This document shows positions 55,746-64,000 of a stretch of DNA of 64,000 nucleotides, piece after piece. Below the pieces are notes generated by a model. The model was not told the origin of the DNA and ran no database searches. It was given only the letters and a program-made list of their open reading frames with translations. The position numbers and the translations under genes were made by a program. Source of the DNA: Ovis canadensis (lineage: Eukaryota > Chordata > Mammalia > Artiodactyla > Bovidae); assembly GCF_042477335.2 (NCBI RefSeq), contig NC_091245.1, positions 34,792,501 through 34,856,500 of the forward strand. Reading direction: 5' to 3'. Numbering within the stretch: the stretch's first letter is position 1; each line of letters begins with the position of its first letter.

Positions 55746-56384
55746 CACATAGCTTCACTGTTCAGCAGCACATTCAACATCAGAACATGAGACTGTGCAA
55801 GTTCACAGCGTTGCTAGGTGTTTACTCTTCATTAATTCCTTAATTTGTCAAATCTTACTTGTGGTCCTGCCATCAACTGGCAGTATGGTAGGTGCAGGGG
55901 CATGGGTACAGGAGGACTCTTACCCTCGAGGGGCACAGTGTCCAGTGGAAACAGTGGTGGGGAAGCATAAAGAGGGTAGAAACATGGACCCAGAGCTAGC
56001 AAAAGATGTGCTGAGCACTGTGATACCGGAATATGAAAAGTGCTTTTGGGGCAAGTAATTTGCTTCCTGGACAAGGTGCTTGAGATGAGCCTCAAGGTAT
56101 GACTGGAGGTTTTGCCTAGTAGAGAAGAAAAGGATATTTTAGAGAGACTGTTTTTTGTTATTGTAAAGTACATAGGCCCCAGGACAGGAGCCTGGGATGC
56201 TTCCCTGAGAGTAGTAGGAAATGAGACCAGGCCTGTTTGGTGAGAGAGATCAGGGATGGTTGTTAGCCAAGGGAGGAAATATCCTAGATACCTTGGGCAG
56301 AGTGAAAAGATTGGATTAGGAGTAAGAAAATGTGTGTGTGGTGGGGAGTAAGAACTAGTTTTCTTCTTCTTCTTCTTTTTTTTT
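55746..56384. other. Probable L2-like remnants
   Basis: CATTAATTCCTTAATTTGTC, GTATGGTAGGTGCAGGGGCA and CAGTGTCCAGTGGAAACAG at about 55825-55960 suggest an old L2-like LINE. Not coding. Confidence 0.4.
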
Positions 56385-56389
56385 TTTTA

Positions 56390-56512
56390 AATTTATTTGT
56401 TGCCCATGCCACATAGCTTGTGGGATCTTAGTTCTCTACAGAGATCGAACCCAGGCCCTGGCAGTGAACGTGCCAAGTCCTAACCACTGGACTACCAGGG
56501 AATTCCCCAAGA
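56390..56512 (-). mobile_element. tRNA-derived artiodactyl SINE (CHR-like)
   Basis: TTGCCCATGCCACATAGC, GAGATCGAACCCAGGCCCTG (B-box complement), CCACTGGACTACCAGGGAAT. T-rich tail at 56365-56395. Confidence 0.82.
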
Positions 56513-56737
56513 ATCAGTTTTCTTATTTTTCTGATTATAGCACTTCACTGGCCTTGCTTTGCTCTTAGGATAAGCTCCAAAATTTGTAATCTGGCTCAGA
56601 AGATGGTGTAGGACATCATTTTGACCTCCCCCACTGCTTACTGTGTGTCCCTCACTTTGTTCTCTCCAGTCCATCCATAAGGATCCACTCAGAGTGTCTC
56701 AGTCACTCCAGGTCTTTGCCATCTCAGAGTCTTTAAC

Positions 56738-57068
56738 TAGGGGTTGGCCAACTATGGCCATGGGCCAAATCCGGCCTGCTGCCTGCTTTTGGATGTCCTG
56801 GGAGCTGAGAATGGCTTTTACCTTTTCAAATGTTGAAAAATAATTTAAAGAAGGGTCATGTTTTGTGACTAGTGAAAATGAGATGAAATTAAGACTGGTG
56901 GCCGTGAAGTTTTACTGGTAGCCAGCCACATTATTTGTTTATGTACTGTCTGAGGTACTCTTGTACTTCAGTAGTAGATCTGAGTATCTGAGATGGAGAT
57001 CGCATTTCCTGCAAAGCTGAAAACGTTTACTCTCGGGGTCATTATAGAGAATGTTTGCTGATCCCTGG
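56738..57068. mobile_element. MER20-like hAT element
   Basis: Begins AGGGGTTGGCCAACTATGGC and ends AATGTTTGCTGATCCCTG; the inner AGCCACATTATTTGTTTATG and CTGAGAATGGCTTTTACC are typical. Flanking GTCTTTAA and GTCTTAAA may be an 8-base target duplication. Confidence 0.78.
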
Positions 57069-57221
57069 TCTTAAATGACGCTGTGCCTTCTGATTGAATA
57101 TTCTTCCCTCTACTCACCATTGATTCTAACTCATCATGTAAATCTCAGTTTTACTGTCACATATTTAAAGAAGCCTTTTCTGACTCTCAAGTAAATCAGA
57201 GGTCTTTTGTCATTTTACTCT

Positions 57222-57480
57222 TTTTAAAAACATTAATTGATTTATTTTTGGCTGAGCTGGGTCTTGGTTGCTTCTTGCAGGCTTTCTCTAGTTGCAGTAT
57301 TCGGGTTTCTCATTGCCTCTTCTGTTGTGGAGCAGGGCTCTAGAGCACTTGGGCTTCAGTAGCTGGGGTGCATGGGCTTAGCTGCCTTGAGGCATGTGGG
57401 ATCTTCCCAGACTGAGGTTCAAACCCGTGTCTCCTGCATTGGCAGGCGGATTCTTAACCACTGGACCACCAGGGAAGCCC
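57222..57480 (-). mobile_element. Artiodactyl tRNA-type SINE (CHR/ART2-like), full length
   Basis: Reverse SINE ending CACTGGACCACCAGGGAAGC. Perfect 14-base target duplications TGTCATTTTACTCT at 57208-57221 and 57481-57494. The body has GGCTGAGCTGGGTCTTGG and GCATGTGGGATCTTCCCAG. Confidence 0.9.
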
Positions 57481-57494
57481 TGTCATTTTACTCT

Positions 57495-59834
57495 CAATTT
57501 TATTTCATTATATCTTTCATAAATTGTAATGACATGTCCATTTGTATAATGATTTGTATAAAGCTCACCCCTTCCAACCATTGTAATCCACAGGAAGATG
57601 GAGGTGATGTCCATTTTGTTCCTTGCTGTGTCCCTATACTTAATCAAATGCCTGGCACATAATGGGTACTCAATAAATATATTTTGAATGACTTGAGTGG
57701 GACAATAAGGAGCTCTTACAGTTCTCCAGGTGAGAAGTGATGAGACCTGAATTAGGCACTGTGGGATGGAGAGGAGACAGGTTCCCCAAATTGTTAGGGA
57801 TTAATGTCAGCAGGACATTGAGGCTGATTGGCCATGAAGGGTGAGCTAGGTGGAGGAGTCACAGCTGACCACTCATTTCAGTATTACTGTCATTCATGTG
57901 CTCCTTGTACTTAGCCTGGAATCGAATATCAGAGGCAGTTGGATAGAATTTGGAGTTCAGACTTCCCAGAAGACAGAAGTGATGTACTAGGACCACCGTG
58001 GCTCATGGGCAAAGCCACTTGGGTCCTAGTTCTGCAATATGGAATTTTAATCGTGTCTTTTTCATTTAAGGTTTATGTGTTTTAGGTTGACGTATGTCTC
58101 CTTAATAAGAATTGTCAGATAAAAGGAAAAATGCCATTTGAATTTTTCATAACCCCCAGCAGTCTGGCTTCTCCATTTGGTCTCAATGATTCTGACTCTC
58201 ATCTTAATGAAGGCCAAATGTAAATTAAGTTCTCTCAGGCTGGAACAGCTGGAGTCTCCTATCTTTATAAACATGAAACATTGTAGGGTAACGAGGTGCA
58301 GGCTGAGGAAGGTCAAGTAAGTTAACAGGCTGATGCCAATCCTGACAGCTCAGTGTTAATGGAAGATAATTAAGTGGCTTGTAGAGGATGCATGGAGATA
58401 TTCCAACCCCTCTCTTAACTCATTTCCTCTTTTTGCCATTGTCAGCAGAGCAGAAAGCTAATCATTTTATAGTTTGCAGTTTTCATTGTTCATTCCAAAA
58501 GTCTGGAAGCAACTGGCTAGAATGTCAGAGAATTTTGTTGATGGGTTTAGAACACGTATCTGTCCTTTTCATTTCCCTAGTCCATACCCTTCTGCTTCTG
58601 TTCTCTTGGTAACATATTGGGAAAATGAGTAAGTGATGCTCTGATTGGTTCTAATATGCTTTTTCCTGTGTATGTAGGTTCTTGGGAGCAACCAGGGAGT
58701 CTGGATGCCCAGAGAGGTGGTTTGATAACTTCCTGCTAGCTGTGCAAGGTGTCAGTTGAATGCTTTGTAGTAGGGGGAACTATTAAAAAGAAAGCTGTTA
58801 GACTTCAGGAAAGCCTGATCTTTGTCTCCTCTGTACAGTGAGAGGCTTGCACAATAAGTGCCTTGACCAGCCTTATTCTTCTATTCCTCTTGATTGTATA
58901 GTAAGATCTATTTTCTTTTCTTGAGGTTTCTTGTCTTGAAACTTTATGAAAGATAAACAATGTCAGTTTCTTTCTTAAAAATGAAGCATTTCTTTTTTGT
59001 TGGCAATATAGTGGAAACTATAGTCTTCCTCTGTTAGTTACTCTGGCTTCAAATGCATGCATAGGTCTTGATATTATTTACCTGCATTCATCAGGTCTTT
59101 GCAGTAGAGCTAATACAAGACAGGAACTTTGGGAAGTAGAACACAGTTGTGTAACAACAACAAGTGCTGGATTTGAAGGCAAATGACACTTGCATTTAAA
59201 TCTTTCTCCAGCATTTACCAGTTTTGCATGACCTTTGACTAAATCAGTGTCTATGATTTTCAGCATGTGTAGCTGTCAAATGACTAATGACAATAATATC
59301 AGCCTTATGGAATTAATTGGAATTTAGTCAGATATTTGTAAAATATACAGTAGATATTCAAATGGTAGTTTAATTCTCACTTCCACTGTGTTTTAAAATG
59401 TTTGTCTCCACTGATGGATATGTCAGTAACATTCTAGAGCCAACTGAGAGAATGTTAAACACTAGAATATCTTATTGCAAGTCACTGAGTGTAATGAGTT
59501 GCATGTTTTCCCTGTTTGAATAATAGCTAAAGAAAGCATCTAAAAATGACCACAAAATTGTCAGGCAAATCAACAGTCATAGAAAACAGTAGAAGAGTAT
59601 AAAACATGTTTTCAGAGTCCTCCATTTATCTGAATCCTCCGTATCCTATGTATGATACCTGTACCAGGAGGCAGCCAGCTTTGAACTGCAAAGCAGAGTG
59701 ACTCACTGAATATCTTGTACATGTTTCCCCTAAAATTCGCCAATGCTTACAGCCCCAGAGTTATTTTATTCCACAGTGATTATTTAATTTTTATACTATC
59801 TTGTGGTTAGATTTATCGTTTTTTATAAATGAGG
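57495..59834. other. FGGY intron 4, no recognised gene
   Basis: MIR/L2-type tail at 57630-57690 (CCTGGCACATAATGGGTAC, CAATAAATATATTTTGAATG). The remaining 2 kb appears unique and has no coding frame of note. Confidence 0.5.
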
Positions 59835-60062
59835 AAGATGCATGCGTGCTTAGTCGCTTCAGTCGTGTCCGACTCTTTGTGACTTTGTGGGCTGTAGCCT
59901 GCCAGGCTCCTCTGACCGTGGGATTCTCCAGGCAGGAATACTGGAGTGGGTTGCCATGCTCTCCTCTAGGGGAATTTCTCGACCCAGGGATCAAACTCAC
60001 ATCTCTTGAGTCTCCTAGCACTACAGGCAGATTCTTTACTGCTGAGCCACTGGGGAAGCCCA
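59835..60062 (-). mobile_element. Bov-tA SINE
   Basis: GCGTGCTTAGTCGCTTCAGT tail, CTCCAGGCAGGAATACTGG core, CTGAGCCACTGGGGAAGCCC head. Full length in reverse. Confidence 0.93.
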
Positions 60063-60254
60063 TAGGTGAGGAAACTGAGGCCCCCCCAAAAAGGCTAAAT
60101 GTCTCACTCCTAGCCTCGTATCATGTAAGCATATGTACATCAAAAACCATACAAACAGCTCCATCCTCTATTCCCTTCCTGTGGGGGCCTGCCTTCACAA
60201 AAAAAGTGATCTCTGCCTTCACAAAGTTATTGCCTTTTTGAACTAAGCAATAAG

Positions 60255-60362
60255 AACAGACAATGTATGGCAAAACCAATACAGTATTGTAAAGTAAAAA
60301 AAATAAAATTTAATTAAAAAAATAAATAAAAAATAAAAGCAAGTCAGGGCAAGAAAAATAAA
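60255..60362 (+). mobile_element. Ruminant L1 3' end, very short
   Basis: ACAATGTATGGCAAAACCAA, TACAGTATTGTAAAGT, then a long A/AAT-rich tail. It directly precedes a BovB fragment. Confidence 0.8.
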
Positions 60363-60373
60363 GAAAGAAATAG

Positions 60374-60735
60374 ATGTGCTTTTGGAGAAGACTCTTGAGA
60401 GTCCCTTGGACTGCAAGGAGATCAAACCAGTCAATCCTAAAGGAAATCAATCCTTAATATTCTTTGGAAGGACTGAAGCTGAAGCTCCAATACTTTGGCC
60501 ACCTGATGTGAAGAGCTGACTCATTAGAAAAGACCCTGATGCTGGGAAAGACTGAAGGCAGGAGGAGAAGGGGATGACAGAATGAGATGGTTGGATGGCA
60601 TCACCGACTCAATGGGCATGAGTTTGAGCAAGCTCTAGGAAATGGTGAAGGACAGGAAAGTCTGGTGTGTTGCAGTCCAAGGAGTCACAAAGATTTGTAC
60701 ACAACTGAGCAACTGGACGTCAGCAACAGCAGAGG
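60374..60735 (+). mobile_element. BovB 3' fragment
   Basis: GAAGACTCTTGAGAGTCCC, CTCCAATACTTTGGCCACC, CATCACCGACTCAATGGG, ending CAACTGAGCAACTGGA. Frames broken. Confidence 0.92.
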
Positions 60736-60754
60736 AAATAGATGAAATCAGTAG

Positions 60755-60965
60755 CTAAAATGTACATAGTGCTTATTATATATCTAGCGTTTGTCTAAGC
60801 ATTTCATCCCAGTTAAACTTATCTGATCTTCACAACCACCCTAGGAAGTAAGTCTCATCTTTTACAGATAATAAAACAGCCTCAGAAATATTAAACAACT
60901 TGCCTGAGGTTATTCAGCTAATAAATGGCAAAGTTGGGGTTTGAACCTTGGCATTTCAGACCCGC
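60755..60965 (-). mobile_element. MIR SINE
   Basis: ACATAGTGCTTATTATATAT, ATCTTTTACAGATAATAAAA, CAACTTGCCTGAGGTTATTC, AAGTTGGGGTTTGAACC. Nearly full length in reverse. Confidence 0.88.
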
Positions 60966-61109
60966 AGAATGGGCTTATCACCATTTCACTCTACTGCTTC
61001 TTCAAATGTTTGCTTTCCAGGGTTTGGATAAACTAGTTCAGGGAAGAAACTTGGATGTGATAACTTCAGGATCATCTGACGCTGGGAACAATGGGCACTG
61101 GGATCATTT

Positions 61110-61605
61110 TTTTTTTTTTTTTCATTTGCAAAGTATTGGTTGAGTGTTTCCTGTGCGATGAGTATTGGGGATGCCAAGGTGAGCAAGATAGATGAGCGCC
61201 CTGCATAGGCTTCTGGGAACTTAGATTCTAGTGTAGAGAGACAGAAAGTAGAACAAATATATATGCAAAGTGATTTTGTTTCCTGGAAAATGCTATGAGG
61301 AAGAAACTCAGGTGAACAGATTTGGCATGGCTGGTGTGTTCTCTTGGGAGGTTTCTATTGACAGGAATGATGAGATTTTCAGGAAGCGGAGCAGCAGACT
61401 CAGGGGAGAGAAGCACCTATGAGATCCACCTAGGTCAGCAGGGCCAGGGGCAGGGTATGAGTGAGGCAGACAGGTGCAGAAGAGGGGTTAGAGAAGAGAC
61501 CAAGGGCCAGACCCTACACAGCCTTGAGGTTATTGGCAGGAATTTGGATTTTATGCTAAGAGCAGTGGGAAATGGTTGATGGATTTTAAACATGGGTGTG
61601 ACATG
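61110..61605. mobile_element. Probable L2-like LINE remnant
   Basis: GATGAGTATTGGGGATGCC, GGAACTTAGATTCTAGTG and, toward the end, GCAGGAATTTGGATTTTATG and GTGACATGATCTATGTTA match the pattern of a common old mammalian repeat. T-run at 61109-61124, A-run at 61626-61640. Confidence 0.5.
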
Positions 61606-62017
61606 ATCTATGTTACGACTTTGGGAAAAAAAAAAAAAACTTCTGGCACATGTACTGGGTAGATAATAAATATTTGTATAGCAACAACACAGTTTACACT
61701 GCAGTGTTAAAGGGAAAAATTATGAGGCTCTACAGTCTTACAAATGCATTTGTTTTAAGAAATTTACAGTATAGGAAAAAATGGCTGCATATATTATTAC
61801 AAAACACAATAATGAGATACTATCCATAGTTGGAATAGTCGACTACTGTTACAGCACAGTGCTCAGGCTTTTATTACTTCTTAGTACTTTTCCATTAAAA
61901 AATAATCTTATAGTTCCAGGTATCCTTTCTGGTCGACAGCACTTCATTATTTAGCGTGGGATTCCCCCCACCCCCCCCACCCACTGGGATGATTTCCTTA
62001 AACCATCTGCACAACAG
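61606..62017. other. Unrecognised, ending in a C-rich tract
   Basis: Unique-looking text, then CCCCCCACCCCCCCCACCC at about 61965-61983, immediately before a BovB. Confidence 0.5.
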
Positions 62018-62945
62018 ACTGGTTCCAAATAGGAAAAGGAGTACGTCAAGGCTGTATATTGTCACCCTGCTTATTTAACTTATATGCAGAGTACATCATG
62101 AGAAATGCTGGGCTGGAAGAAGCACAAGCTAGAATCAAGATTGCCAGGAGAAATATCAATAACCTCAGATATGCAGATACCACCCTTATGGCAGAAAGTG
62201 AAGAGGAACTAAAAAGCCTCTTGATGAAAGTGAAAGAGGAGAGCGAAAAAGTTGGCCTAAAGCTCAACATTCAAAAAACTGAGATCATGGCATCCAGTCC
62301 CATCACTTCATGGGAAATAGATGGGGAAACAGTGGAAACAGGGTCAGACTTTATTTTTGGGGGCTCCAAAATTACTGCAGATGGTGACTGCAGCCATGAA
62401 ATTAAAAGACACTTATTCCTTGGAAGGAAAGTTATGACCAACCTAGATGGCATATTCAAAAGCAGAGACATTACTTTGCCAACAAAGGTCTGTCTAGTCA
62501 AGGCTATGGTTTTTCCAGCGGTCATGTATGGATGTGAGAGTTGGATTGTGAAGAAAGCTGAGCACTGAAGAATTGATGCTTTTGAACCATGGTGTTGGAG
62601 AAGACTCTTGAGAGTCCCTTGGACTGCAAGGAGATCCAACCAGTCCATTCTAAAGGAGATAAGTCCTGGGTGTTCTTTGGAAGGACTGATGCTACAGCTG
62701 AAACTCCAGTACTTTGGCCACCTCATGTGAAGAGTTGACTCATTGGAAAAGACTTTGATGCTGGGAGGGATTGGGGGCAGGAGGAGAAGGGGACGACCAA
62801 GGATGAGATGGATGGGTGGCATCACCGACTCGTTGGACATGAATCTGAGTGAACTCCGGGAGTTGGTGATGGACAGGGAGGCCTGGTGTGCTGCAATTCA
62901 TGGGGTCGCAAAGAGTCAGACATGACTGAGCAACTGAACTGACTA
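62018..62945 (+). mobile_element. BovB LINE, 3' part, catalytic box damaged
   Basis: Sense BovB from just before the RT palm (QGCILSPCLFNLYAEYIM region) to the 3' end. The frame 62059-62568 is open for 169 codons but the catalytic box reads RYADTTLMAE: a 3-base deletion removes one of the two Asp residues of YADD. A stop after KKAEH, then the remaining C-terminus is in other frames. Ends TGAGCAACTGAACTGAC. Confidence 0.94.
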
Positions 62946-62954
62946 TATGAAGGG

Positions 62955-63110
62955 ATTTACATGCATTATTTCATCTAAGCCCCTCTGTGACAGGTATTAT
63001 TATTCCATTATACAGATGAGGAAAACAAGACCCGGGGGCTTGAGTAGTGTCTTTAAAGCTACACAACAGTAAGTGGTAGAGCCAGGATTCTCACTAGTTC
63101 CAGACCACCT
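62955..63110 (-). mobile_element. MIR SINE
   Basis: GCATTATTTCATCTAAGCCC, CCATTATACAGATGAGGAAA, CACAACAGTAAGTGGTAGAG. 3' part of MIR in reverse. Confidence 0.82.
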
Positions 63111-63179
63111 CCAACCCTGGGCTCTATCCATTGGCCTGCAACTGCTCTGTGACTCATTTCTGCCCACGTGCAGGGTTAT

Positions 63180-63345
63180 AGGCTAGCAGCCCACAAACTG
63201 AATCTGGTCCCCAGATGGGTTTTGTTGGACCCACCCTGTACTTGAAAAAAAAATTCCTTTTTGAATTAGTGTCCAACATTAAAAAAAAAAAAAAAGAAAT
63301 TTCTCATAAAAATCCAGATTTCTCTGTTTCTCTCAAGAAAATAAT
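63180..63345. mobile_element. Possible hAT-type MITE
   Basis: CTAGCAGCCCACAAACTGAA, GATGGGTTTTGTTGGACCCA and TCATAAAAATCCAGATTTCT resemble a known mammalian hAT MITE, but I cannot name it and see no target duplication. Confidence 0.45.
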
Positions 63346-64000
63346 AAAAGGACTTGGCAGTCCTGGGTTCACATTCCCAGGTGGGAGGAACTGGCCAGAG
63401 CTGCGCTGGGGCTGTCCCTCAAGAAGGGGCGAGTGTCCTGCATTTTACAGCATTCCCTACCCAGCCTGCTTCACCATTTCCTCTTCCAGCAACTAACCCT
63501 CTGGACGCTTGGAGCTGAGACCCAGGCCACAAGAATTTGTTCAAGGACTCCATCATTACTTTTCCTATAACAGAATACTTAGAGAAATGGAAAGTCTTGC
63601 CAGATGGTGCATTTCTTGATCAGTGGATCTAAGGATACCTTACCCACGTTCTCTGACATCTCTGGATCTTTGCTGTGGTCTTCCTTCTGCATGGCAAACT
63701 TACAATGATTTCTTTTCACTTGGGGAAATTTATACCAATTCTTCAAGCTCCAAGAAGCCCTCCTTGACTTTCACCATGGAGTGTTGATTAGGGTCCAACC
63801 CTCTGCCCCGTCTATGGCATCTTCCTCTTACCCCCACCCTGGAATTTATTAAACTATTATTGCACCTCATTTATTTACATATCTGTGATGTCTGGGGCAT
63901 TGCTTTGCTTTGTATCTAACACTGATAACTCAGTAAATATTTTAATGGATGGATGGGTGAACTTACTAATCATTTGTCATGCCATTTTTGGTTGCTGGGT
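63346..64000. other. No recognised feature
   Basis: Unique-looking intron 4 sequence to the window edge. No splice-bounded FGGY exon. Confidence 0.5.

Noticed and set aside
62271-62840. 189-codon minus-strand open frame
   Set aside because: Antisense of the BovB at 62018-62945; no motif of its own.
53114-64000. Further FGGY exons
   Set aside because: I looked for frames encoding the next conserved FGGY segments with splice sites and saw none; exon 5 probably lies beyond the window.
1-64000. A previously undescribed defence, biosynthetic or mobile system
   Set aside because: Apart from FGGY exons, all strong signals are explained by ruminant and mammalian repeats; the remaining unassigned DNA has no multi-gene or motif pattern.

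Overview
This is nuclear genomic DNA of a ruminant, most likely a bovid. The window is full of BovB (RTE-type) LINEs, tRNA-derived Bov-tA SINEs, BOV-A2 dimers and ruminant L1 3' ends, over a background of older mammalian repeats (MIR, L2-like, MER5A-like, MER20-like, L1M-like). Repeat family names come from recognising characteristic sequence, not from a database search. The sequence cannot separate cattle from other bovids.

Only one protein-coding gene can be supported: FGGY, the FGGY-family carbohydrate kinase (D-ribulokinase), on the + strand. Three coding exons are present with correct splice sites and matching phases: exon 2 (34219-34430, start ATG at 34233), exon 3 (46643-46754) and exon 4 (52962-53113). 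They encode the first 154 residues of a protein that is about 550 residues in mammals, and the gene runs off the right edge. A CpG-rich block at about 6840-7400, with CCAAT and GC boxes, is the best candidate promoter. A good splice donor at 7151/7152 gives a plausible non-coding exon 1, but that link is inference.

Layout: 1-6840 is upstream flank made of L1, MIR, SINE and two adjacent DNA-transposon MITEs. 6840-7400 is the CpG island. 7400-34218 would be intron 1; it holds a near-full-length, very old antisense L1 (about 9745-20110) split by a mariner transposon, which is split by a BovB, which is split by a BOV-A2 SINE. 34431-46642 is intron 2, with the best preserved BovB (41720-43082, antisense). 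46755-52961 is intron 3. 53114-64000 is the start of intron 4, with more SINEs and a sense BovB at 62018-62945.

There is no sign of an operon, CRISPR array, toxin locus, rRNA cluster or intact virus. I found no convincing new biological system. The best leads are the four-layer nested insertion, a SINE/BovB chimera, a GC-rich degenerate minisatellite joined to BovB, unusually long direct repeats flanking one SINE, a perfect hairpin at a SINE end, and the independent loss of the reverse-transcriptase catalytic box in different BovB copies.
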